DNA from: an uncultured Ilumatobacter sp.
Lineage (GTDB): Bacteria; Actinomycetota; Acidimicrobiia; Acidimicrobiales; Ilumatobacteraceae
Length of the DNA stretch: 38,986 nt
Direction: 5' to 3'
Assembly: GCA_937905835.1 (NCBI GenBank)
Contig: CALCXK010000086.1
Location: 1 to 38,986, forward strand
Each line of letters opens with the position of its first letter. Position 1 is the first letter of the stretch. Shown one piece after another: positions 25,545-32,685 of this stretch. The translations under genes were made by a program, and so were the position numbers. The notes beneath the pieces were generated by a model, which worked only from the letters and a program-made list of their open reading frames with translations, was not told where the DNA came from and did no database searches.

Positions 25545-26060
25545 TCAATCGGCCCAGACATCGGTGCCGTCGTATGGGCGCTTACGTTCGGGCGCAGCAG
25601 CCTTCTTCCAGATCAGGACCTTGCGCTTGAAGTAGCAGACTTCTTTGCCGTCCTGGTTGAAGCCCTTGGTCTCGACGGTGACGATGCCGCGGTCGGGCTT
25701 CGACTTCGATTCCTTGACTTCGAGGACGCGTGTTTCGGCGTGGATCGTGTCGCCGTGGAACGTGGGGTACTTGTGCTGGAGTGTCTCGACCTCGAGATTT
25801 GCAATCGCGGCACCGCTCACGTCAGGCACGCTCATGCCAAGCACCAGGCTGTACACGAGGTTGCCGACCACGACGTTGCGACCCTGAACCGATTCGGCCG
25901 CGAACCAGTCGTTGGTGTGCAACGGGTGGTGATTCATCGTGATCATGCAAAATAGATGATCGTCGTATTCGGTGATCGTCTTACCGGGCCAGTGCTTCAA
26001 GATGTCGCCGGGCGTGAAGTCTTCGAGATACTTGCCAAACGGGCGTTCATGAGTCGTCAT
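25545..26060 (-). CDS. MaoC-family (R)-enoyl-CoA hydratase-like protein
   Basis: A 171-residue single hot-dog domain protein. FGKYLEDFTPGDILKHWPGKTITEYDDHLF leads into the hydratase motif CMITMNHHPLHTNDWFA (the Asp/His positions of MaoC sites are occupied by N-x-x-P-L-H). NVVVGNLVYSLVLGMSV and HGDTIHAETRVLEVKESKSKPDRGIVTVET are typical of MaoC proteins found near CitE-like lyases. A role hydrating mesaconyl-CoA or a related branched enoyl-CoA in the same pathway is an inference from location. Confidence 0.85.
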   Translation of the reverse strand: MTTHERPFGKYLEDFTPGDILKHWPGKTITEYDDHLFCMITMNHHPLHTNDWFAAESVQGRNVVVGNLVYSLVLGMSVPDVSGAAIANLEVETLQHKYPTFHGDTIHAETRVLEVKESKSKPDRGIVTVETKGFNQDGKEVCYFKRKVLIWKKAAAPERKRPYDGTDVWAD

Positions 26061-26078
26061 GTATGGCGACGGTATCCG

Positions 26079-27413
26079 TCAGTCGGCCGCCTCGACAATG
26101 TCGCCGCCATCATTGGTCACTTCATCCAGCGTGTCGCCGTCTGCCACGTCGCCGTCTGCCGAGAGAACACGCTCCTCGTCGTCGAGCGGCTCACCGAGTT
26201 GTAACTCGGTGAGCCTGCGGCCGAATCGCATCGCGAAGTCAATCGTCGACTCCTGCGATGTCGAGCCGCTCGACGCCAGGTCGCGCAGGCGCGCCAAACG
26301 ATCGCGTTTCTCGATCTTCCATGGACCGATCCTGAGCGACGCATAGGCCATCGCACCGAGGAAGATAGGGAAGAAGAACTGTGCGAACCGGTATGCCGCA
26401 ACGCCCAGTGTGGCGGTGTTTTGCGTCAAGCCAAAGCCGACCAGAACGGCGACATAGGTCAAGTCGACGTAGCCAAGGCCACCCGGCGTAATCGGCACAG
26501 CGGCGAGCAGGTTCGCGAGGCCGAACGCAACAATGAGTGCGTCAATGTCCAGGCTGCCGCCGAATGCTCGCAGGAACACCCACAGCGCTGCCGCGTCGAT
26601 GAGCCAGTTGAGGAGTGCGAGAATGACGACTCGCTTGAGCAGAGCGCGATCGCTGATCAGTTCCTCGAGCCGTTCGGCGACGCGATGGAGCGCTTCGGCC
26701 AATCGGTCCTCGTCCATGCGGAGACGCCGGGCCACCCAGCGAATCACACGCTCTGATCGCCCTTGGCCCTCCATGATGCCAATCACCAGGAATGCGGCGA
26801 TGCCAATCACGATGATGCCCATCAGGGCAGCACTTCCGTAGATCGGGTTGACGCCGCGCCGCGGCACCGACACGATCAAGCCGACCCAGAACACCAGGTT
26901 CAGTACGACGGCTGAACCAATACCTGCAGTGGCCAATGCGAACCCGGCGTCGGGCCCCTTGATGCCCGAGAGGGTCAACAGCCGGTAACCAAGTGCACTG
27001 CCTGCGGCGTTACCGCCCGGTACGACATTCGTCAGCGCCCGGGTCGATAACTGGATACGGAACATGCGCATGCCCGACAACGGTGCAGCAGCATCGCCGA
27101 GCGCAGCCCGTGTGAGCAGCGAATAGAAGTACAACGCGACGATTTCGAGCGCAAAGCCCAGTCCGAGGAGGAACGGATTGAGGTTGCTGAGTTCGGTGGC
27201 GGCTTCGATGAACTGGGGCAACAACCCCAACACAAACCACAGCACCAGAGCGAAAAGCGCCATCTTGATTCCGAATCGAATCGGACGGATACGCGGCTTC
27301 TGGAGGATTTTCGGCGGCAGTATTGGCAACTCGCCGGTCGGCATTGGCCCACGCTGCATCTCATGCGTTTTGTCGTAGGCGCCAGCCGCCTCCGATCCCT
27401 CATCCTCGGTCAC
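26079..27413 (-). CDS. Lysylphosphatidylglycerol synthase TM-region/UPF0104 membrane protein
   Basis: A 444-residue integral membrane protein with about eight membrane segments (for example IKMALFALVLWFVLGLLPQF, PFLLGLGFALEIVALYFYSL, VLNLVFWVGLIVSV and LMGIIVIGIAAFLVIGIM). The family signatures are RALTNVVPGGNAAGSALGYRLL and FGLANLLAAVPITPGGLGYVDL. The soluble aminoacyl-transferase half of MprF is absent, as in many flippase-like or uncharacterised members. A very acidic C-terminal tail (EPLDDEERVLSADGDVADGD) is cytoplasmic. The substrate lipid is not known. It begins only 101 bp after the end of the serine hydrolase gene on the same strand. Confidence 0.88.
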   Translation of the reverse strand: MTEDEGSEAAGAYDKTHEMQRGPMPTGELPILPPKILQKPRIRPIRFGIKMALFALVLWFVLGLLPQFIEAATELSNLNPFLLGLGFALEIVALYFYSLLTRAALGDAAAPLSGMRMFRIQLSTRALTNVVPGGNAAGSALGYRLLTLSGIKGPDAGFALATAGIGSAVVLNLVFWVGLIVSVPRRGVNPIYGSAALMGIIVIGIAAFLVIGIMEGQGRSERVIRWVARRLRMDEDRLAEALHRVAERLEELISDRALLKRVVILALLNWLIDAAALWVFLRAFGGSLDIDALIVAFGLANLLAAVPITPGGLGYVDLTYVAVLVGFGLTQNTATLGVAAYRFAQFFFPIFLGAMAYASLRIGPWKIEKRDRLARLRDLASSGSTSQESTIDFAMRFGRRLTELQLGEPLDDEERVLSADGDVADGDTLDEVTNDGGDIVEAAD

Positions 27414-27514
27414 CTGTACTTCCTATCTGATACATGAGGGTTCGGGCGAGCATTTTCACCCCATCAGCGCCCTGCGTGGGCACCATCCGACCATCCAGGA
27501 TGGGGCGTGCTCTC

Positions 27515-28510
27515 TCAGCTGAGTTGCTGGAGCAGTGCGCCGAGCCTGGCACGCAACGCAGGCGCAACGGAGATGTCGGTTTTGCCCAAATGCACAAGCA
27601 CCACGTCCGATCCGGGTGCGACGACAATGAACTGTCCCTCATACCCGTGACACGAGTAGCTGCCAGGAACATCGGGCCAGGACCACCAGTGCCGGCCGTA
27701 ACCGAAGCCCGACTCGTCATCGGTGGCGACCTGCACCGCAGCGTGCGCGGCCCAACCGGACGGCAGGATCTGCGCACCGTTGCCGAGGTCAGTCACCCCA
27801 CGGTGACGGTACAGCTCACCGAAGCTGGCAAAGTCCCGTGCGGACGCGTAGACGTACGATGACCCGACGAAATCACCGGCACCGTCAAACTTCGGCTCGG
27901 CGGTCGTCATGCCGGTCGGCTTGAAGAGGCGTTCCGATAGGAACGAACGCATTGCCGTTGCTCGGTTGCCAGGGTCGCCGCCAGGGCCACCGCTGACGAT
28001 GTCGCCGATAATTCGAGCGATGATGTTGGTGGTGCCCGACGAGTAGTTCCAGACAGTGCCGGGCTCGTGGTCGAGTGGCTGGCTGGCTGCGTATGCGGCG
28101 TGGCTTGGCCCACCATCTCCAAAGAGCATCTCGATGCAGTTCGAGACGGTACCGTCGACGTACTCCTCGACGAAGCGTAAGCCGGATCGCATCTCAAGCA
28201 GTTGGAGCATGCTGATTGCTTCCTTCGGGGTTCCCTTCCATTCCGGAACCGATGCCGGAGCGCCGATATCGATGCGCCCATCGGCGACGAGAATGCCGAC
28301 AGCGGCATGAGTGATCGACTTCGCCATGCTCCACGAAATAAGCGTCGAGTGGGCGTCAAGCTCGACTGCAGGCTGAAAGTCATTGGCCGGCTGGGTGCCG
28401 TAACGCTCCGCGACGATCGAGCCGCCCTGCTGAATGACCAACGCCAGCGAGTGCCCTTCGACATCGGGGCGATCGAACATTTCGTCGACCAGTTGTTCGA
28501 GTTCCGGCAT
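27515..28510 (-). CDS. Beta-lactamase-family serine hydrolase
   Basis: A 331-residue class C beta-lactamase/esterase-fold protein. The Ser-x-x-Lys motif is SMAK in LISWSMAKSITHAAVGIL. The Tyr motif is YSSG in VWNYSSGTTNIIARIIGD, and the third motif is HGYEGQFIVV. The Y-S-S variant is shared with 6-aminohexanoate-dimer hydrolases and related esterases. No signal peptide is present at ATG 28510, so it is probably cytoplasmic and unlikely to be an antibiotic-resistance enzyme. The frame upstream to 28777 lacks family sequence. Confidence 0.88.
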   Translation of the reverse strand: MPELEQLVDEMFDRPDVEGHSLALVIQQGGSIVAERYGTQPANDFQPAVELDAHSTLISWSMAKSITHAAVGILVADGRIDIGAPASVPEWKGTPKEAISMLQLLEMRSGLRFVEEYVDGTVSNCIEMLFGDGGPSHAAYAASQPLDHEPGTVWNYSSGTTNIIARIIGDIVSGGPGGDPGNRATAMRSFLSERLFKPTGMTTAEPKFDGAGDFVGSSYVYASARDFASFGELYRHRGVTDLGNGAQILPSGWAAHAAVQVATDDESGFGYGRHWWSWPDVPGSYSCHGYEGQFIVVAPGSDVVLVHLGKTDISVAPALRARLGALLQQLS

Positions 28511-28565
28511 GGCTCGAACTGTACTTTGGTCGGAAAGGCCGAAGCCGTTCGAGGCTCCGCCGAAG

Positions 28566-29654
28566 TCAGACGAGGCGAGCCGACAGATCGATGAGGCCGG
28601 GAACGTCGTGAATATCGTGGTCGAGCAGTGGTAGCTCGATGATCGGTGCGTCACCCGCAAGCGCTTCGAGGCTGACGAGCTCGGCTCGCTCGGCAGTCGC
28701 CAACGCGGTGAGCTCGTTGTGCCAGGCAACATGCTCGGCAAGCGGGCCGTCATCGAGGTCGGCGAGCAATGCAGCATCGTCAGGAGTCAGCGCTTCGGGA
28801 AGCGGATGGATCAGGTTGACCACGAGGCCACCAAAGGGGAAATTCTTGGCGTGCAACGCCTCGACAAGATGCTTGGCTTCACCCACAGCTTCGGCACGGG
28901 GACTCGACACCACCACGAAACATGTGTCGTCGTCGCGCAGCAATGCCGACACCTCTGTGGCACGCTTGCGCAGCCCGCCCTCGATGTTGGCAAGCGACCG
29001 GAAGAAGTTCACCGTGTCTTCAACGATCTGCGGGCCAGCGAGGCGCTTGACCGCCCACAAAAACATCGATGCTGCAGCATCGGTCACCCTGGAAAAAGCT
29101 CGCTGACCGATGGTGAGCGCACGATAGACCGGGTGTCCGAGGAAGCCGACGAGACGGTCTGGAGCTTCGAGCAGGTCGATGGCGTGACGCGACGGCGGCG
29201 TGTCGACGATGATCAGATCCCACTCGCCGCTGCTGTGCAGTTGATGCAGCCGCTCGATGGCCATGTATTCCTGAGCACCCGAGAGCGAGCCGGATATTGC
29301 CTGGTAGACGGGGTTGTTGAGGACTGCGTCAGCTTGCTTCTTGGTTGGCGACTGATCGCGGACGAGCCGGTCGAAGGTCTGCTCGGCATCGAGCATCAGC
29401 GCCCAGAGCTGCCCGTTGGATGTGCGATTCGTGACGCCCACGACCTGATGTGGTTCGTCGGTGGCCTCCAAGTCGCTGAGGCCAAGCGCGTCGGCCAGCC
29501 GTCGGGCAGGATCGACGGTGACGACAACGGTTTTGCGCCCAGCACGGGCTGCTGCAACACCCAGCGCTGCAGCGGTGGTGGTTTTACCCACGCCCCCAGG
29601 CCCGCAGGTGAGCAAGAGCTTGGCATCGGTGATTGCATGCAACAGCGAGGTCAT
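28566..29654 (-). CDS. ArsA-like ATPase, second subunit (Rv3680-type)
   Basis: A 362-residue deviant-Walker ATPase. LLTCGPGGVGKTTTAAALG has the P-loop Lys24 but Pro19 where the signature lysine of GKGGVGKT should be. DPARRLADALG, IIVDTPPSRHAIDLL (switch II) and FVVVSSPRAEAVGEAKHLVEAL follow the ArsA/Get3 pattern. It overlaps its partner gene by 4 bp (ATGA). The pair corresponds to the mycobacterial Rv3679-Rv3680 heterodimer (family knowledge). The partner keeps the lysine missing here, so the active site is probably shared between subunits. Confidence 0.88.
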   Translation of the reverse strand: MTSLLHAITDAKLLLTCGPGGVGKTTTAAALGVAAARAGRKTVVVTVDPARRLADALGLSDLEATDEPHQVVGVTNRTSNGQLWALMLDAEQTFDRLVRDQSPTKKQADAVLNNPVYQAISGSLSGAQEYMAIERLHQLHSSGEWDLIIVDTPPSRHAIDLLEAPDRLVGFLGHPVYRALTIGQRAFSRVTDAAASMFLWAVKRLAGPQIVEDTVNFFRSLANIEGGLRKRATEVSALLRDDDTCFVVVSSPRAEAVGEAKHLVEALHAKNFPFGGLVVNLIHPLPEALTPDDAALLADLDDGPLAEHVAWHNELTALATAERAELVSLEALAGDAPIIELPLLDHDIHDVPGLIDLSARLV

Positions 29655-30601
29655 GACGGGTCCGCTTCGACGAGAGCGTCGGCCAGAACCGACAGTTCGG
29701 CAGGGCCAATTCTGGGTGTGGTCAATCGAGGAAGTGTGATCACCGGCTCCGGCCGTTCGCTGCGCAATCGTTCGATCTGGTGGCGCTGCTGCTCGAGCCG
29801 GCTGCGACCAAACGCAGCAGCTGATTCGAGCGCCGATTTTGCTTCGGCCGACAGCTTGAGTTTGTGTGATCGGGCAGCCACCGCAGGCGTCTTCGCCAGA
29901 CCGGCCCGATCGGGCCAGCACGCGTTGACAACGAGCGGCAGCAGCCTGAGCCCGATTTCGTCGCCCAGTTCGCCAGCGAGTTCGATCGCTTCGGTGATCG
30001 GCGTCTCTTCCGCAAGTGCAACGAGGAGTGCCGTGCAACGCGCTGGGTCGGCGAGCATCGCAGAAACCTCACTGGCCTGATCGAGCACCGGGCCCGACTT
30101 CACAACATCGGAGAGGCCCGATGCCGAACGCAGAAACGGCGCCGCATGGCCAGCAGGCGGCGCATCGACGATGATGAGATCAGCGACCCGGTCAAGTTCG
30201 AGTTCTTTGATCTTGCCAAGGACAAGGAGGTGTTCGAGCCCGGGCGTTGCTGCAGCGATCATTGGGAGTGATGCAGCCGAGGCCGCACGGCGAAGAATGC
30301 CGCCAACGCCTTTCAGTTCGAGGTAGTCCCCAAATGCCTGATCGGCACGAATCGTGCGGGCAGAAATAGTGCCCGATCCTTTCGATGCAATGTTGCGCTG
30401 GAGCACTTGGGCACGGTCGGTGATCTCGCGACCGCCAAGCAGCGCTCCCATGCCCTGACGGCCATCGACAGCAATGAACAGCACGTCGGCGCCTTGACGT
30501 GCCGCCGCAAGCGCGTGCGCTGCAGCAACCGTCGATGAGCCAACCCCACCCTTACCCGCAACGACGACCACATTGCTCGTGGTGAGCCAATCCGCACTCA
30601 T
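29651..30601 (-). CDS. ArsA-like ATPase, first subunit (Rv3679-type)
   Basis: A 316-residue partner subunit. NVVVVAGKGGVGSSTVAAA keeps the signature Lys17, but Ser22 replaces the P-loop lysine. The DNA (GGC TCA TCG ACG) reads this clearly. VDGRQGMGALLGGRE, TPGLEHLLVLGKIKEL and LIIVDAPPAGHAAPFLRSA match the Rv3679 group. It starts at ATG 30601, with the second subunit overlapping its stop. With one lysine lost from each subunit in complementary fashion, the complex would hold one complete nucleotide site. Its role in actinobacteria is poorly known. Confidence 0.87.
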   Translation of the reverse strand: MSADWLTTSNVVVVAGKGGVGSSTVAAAHALAAARQGADVLFIAVDGRQGMGALLGGREITDRAQVLQRNIASKGSGTISARTIRADQAFGDYLELKGVGGILRRAASAASLPMIAAATPGLEHLLVLGKIKELELDRVADLIIVDAPPAGHAAPFLRSASGLSDVVKSGPVLDQASEVSAMLADPARCTALLVALAEETPITEAIELAGELGDEIGLRLLPLVVNACWPDRAGLAKTPAVAARSHKLKLSAEAKSALESAAAFGRSRLEQQRHQIERLRSERPEPVITLPRLTTPRIGPAELSVLADALVEADPS

Positions 30602-30654
30602 GGAGTCAACGGTACTCAGAGGACAACGATTCGGATGGTGACTTTCAGCTCGAA

Positions 30655-31557
30655 TCAGCAGGAAAAGCGCGGGCCTGCGACACCGACGTGGCTCGCTACT
30701 GGCCGGCCAACCGCTGCGCAAGCAAGAACTGCTGCGTCGATCAATCCGATGACCGAGCATCCAGTGTCGACGCCCATCTCTCCGAGCGCATGCGCTACAT
30801 CTTCGATGGCGACGTTGCCGCTCGCGCCAGGAGCAAACGGGCAGCCGCCGAGGCCACCGACTGCGGCATCAATGCGGTTCGCTCCGGCCCTGAGTGCGGC
30901 GAGCCCGTTGGCAAGCGCCAAACCGCGAGTGTCGTGAAGGTGTGCCCCGATCGACACCTCGACTGCCTTGGCAACAGCAGCGACCAGCGCTTCGACTTCG
31001 CTCGGGATGGCAACTCCGATGGTGTCGGCCAGACCGATCGACGATGCCCCGGCGTCGACAACCCGCCGTGCGACTTCGACAACACGGTTCGGGTCGATGC
31101 GCTGCTCGTATGGGCAGCCAAACGCTGTCGAAAGAGTCATCTCCATCACCGCACCTTGGTCGATCATGGGCCCAGCAATCGCCTCGAAGGCAGCAATCGC
31201 GTCGTCGGTCGACGCTCCGGCGTTGTGCCGACTGTGCGTGTCACTCACCGACACGACGTACTGCAAATGAGTCAGCCCCGCAGCCAATGCTCGTTCGGCA
31301 CCTCGCCGGTTCAGGACCAAGCCCCAACGGACCACGTCGGCACCCGTGGTCGCTGCACAAAGTTCGTCGGCATCAGCCATTGCAGGTACCCGGTCAGGCC
31401 GGACGAAGCTGGTGAGTTCGAGTTCACGCACCCCCGCCGAGACAAGTGCTTCGAAGAGCGCTAACTTCGTTTCGGTTGGAACGGGAGCCTCGTCTTGCAA
31501 CCCGTCGCGCATCGACACGTCACGCAAGATCACCGAAGCTGGCAGCGTTTGACTCAT
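30655..31557 (-). CDS. Hydroxymethylglutaryl-CoA lyase-like protein
   Basis: A 300-residue DRE-TIM metallolyase. SVILRDVSMRDGLQDEAPVP carries the Arg-Asp pair of the active site. ELTSFVRPDRVPAMADADEL and GAHLHDTRGLALANGL hold the metal ligands (His-x-His). The signature loop is GLGGCPFAPGASGNVAIEDV with its catalytic Cys. It splits HMG-CoA to acetoacetate and acetyl-CoA in leucine breakdown, or acts on a related 3-hydroxy-3-methyl acyl-CoA. It lies alone between the ArsA pair and nrdB on the same strand. Confidence 0.93.
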   Translation of the reverse strand: MSQTLPASVILRDVSMRDGLQDEAPVPTETKLALFEALVSAGVRELELTSFVRPDRVPAMADADELCAATTGADVVRWGLVLNRRGAERALAAGLTHLQYVVSVSDTHSRHNAGASTDDAIAAFEAIAGPMIDQGAVMEMTLSTAFGCPYEQRIDPNRVVEVARRVVDAGASSIGLADTIGVAIPSEVEALVAAVAKAVEVSIGAHLHDTRGLALANGLAALRAGANRIDAAVGGLGGCPFAPGASGNVAIEDVAHALGEMGVDTGCSVIGLIDAAVLACAAVGRPVASHVGVAGPRFSC

Positions 31558-31596
31558 GTCTGCAACGTAGCCAGACGCGGCACTGTGAACGAGCGT

Positions 31597-32685
31597 TCAG
31601 AATTCTTCGTCGAACCCGACTTCGCCTTCGATGCCGGTTTGGTAGCTCGAAACGGTGCGCTCGAAGAAGTTCGACAGGCCCTGCACGTCTTGCAGTTCCA
31701 TAAAGCTGAACGGGTTCTTCGACCCAAACTCGGCGCTATAGCCGAGCAGGGCGAGGCGGGTGTCGGCCACGTACTGGAGGTACTCGCGGGTGTCGCCGAG
31801 GCTCATGCCCGGAACACCCTCGACGAGGACGTCGGCAGCAAACAGGTACTCGCACTCGACGGCTTCGCTGATCATCTCGCGGATATCGGTCTCGAGCTGA
31901 GCGTCGAACAACTCGGGCTCTTCGGCACGGACCGTGTTGACGACTTCGAGAGCGAAGTTCATGTGACACGACTCGTCACGGAACACCCAGTTGGTGCCGT
32001 CGGCAAGACCGTTGAGTAAGCCCTTCGAACGCAAGAAGTAGACGTACGCAAACGCTGCGAAGAAGAACAGGCCTTCGATGCAGGTGGCGAAGCAGATCAA
32101 GTTCAAAAGGAACTGCTTGCGATCTTCCGGTGTCTCGATCCTGTCGATCTCTTGGATCTGATCCATCCACTTAAAGCAGAAGTCAGCCTTGGCCTTGATC
32201 GACGGGATGTTCTCGACAGCAGCAAACGCAGCTTCGCGTTCTTTCATGTCGGGGATGTAGTTGTCGAGAAGGGTCAAGTAGAACTGGACGTGCAACGCCT
32301 CTTCGTACAGCTGACGCGACAGGAACATCCGCGCTTCGGGGCTGTTGATGTGGCTGTACAGGTTGAGCACCAGGTTGTTCGACACGATGGAGTCGCCAGT
32401 GGCGAAGAACGCCACCAGGCGGCTGACCATGTGCTTCTCAGCGGGCATCAACTTGCGGTCGAGGTCGACCAAGTCGTCAGAGAAGTCGATCTCGTCGACG
32501 GTCCACGTGTTCTTGATCGAGTCCTTGTACATGTCAAAGAACTGCGGATATCGCATCGGCCGGAGCGTCAGGTCAAAGCCCGGATCGAGAATGTTGCGCT
32601 GTCGAGCGCTCGGCGCCGCTGCTGGTGTGCTCGGTGTCACGAACGTATCGTAATCGCCAGATGTGATTGGGTCGATGAGTGCCAT
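31597..32685 (-). CDS. nrdB: Ribonucleotide reductase beta subunit (class I)
   Basis: Small subunit holding the diiron-type radical cofactor. The 362 residues begin MALIDPITSGDYDTF. The metal/radical segment SRQLYEEALHVQFYLTLLD gives Glu, His and, four residues after the His, the Tyr expected to hold the radical. Later ligands are in IEGLFFFAAFAYVYFLRSKG and NWVFRDESCHMNFALEVV. The C-terminal tail VGFDEEF would dock on NrdA. The ATG overlaps the nrdA stop (TGATG), so the two are translated together; start 32727 is rejected. Confidence 0.96.
   Translation of the reverse strand: MALIDPITSGDYDTFVTPSTPAAAPSARQRNILDPGFDLTLRPMRYPQFFDMYKDSIKNTWTVDEIDFSDDLVDLDRKLMPAEKHMVSRLVAFFATGDSIVSNNLVLNLYSHINSPEARMFLSRQLYEEALHVQFYLTLLDNYIPDMKEREAAFAAVENIPSIKAKADFCFKWMDQIQEIDRIETPEDRKQFLLNLICFATCIEGLFFFAAFAYVYFLRSKGLLNGLADGTNWVFRDESCHMNFALEVVNTVRAEEPELFDAQLETDIREMISEAVECEYLFAADVLVEGVPGMSLGDTREYLQYVADTRLALLGYSAEFGSKNPFSFMELQDVQGLSNFFERTVSSYQTGIEGEVGFDEEF

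Noticed and set aside
28719..30080. 453-codon plus-strand open frame
   Set aside because: It is antisense to both ArsA-like genes. Composition is typical of a high-GC shadow frame.
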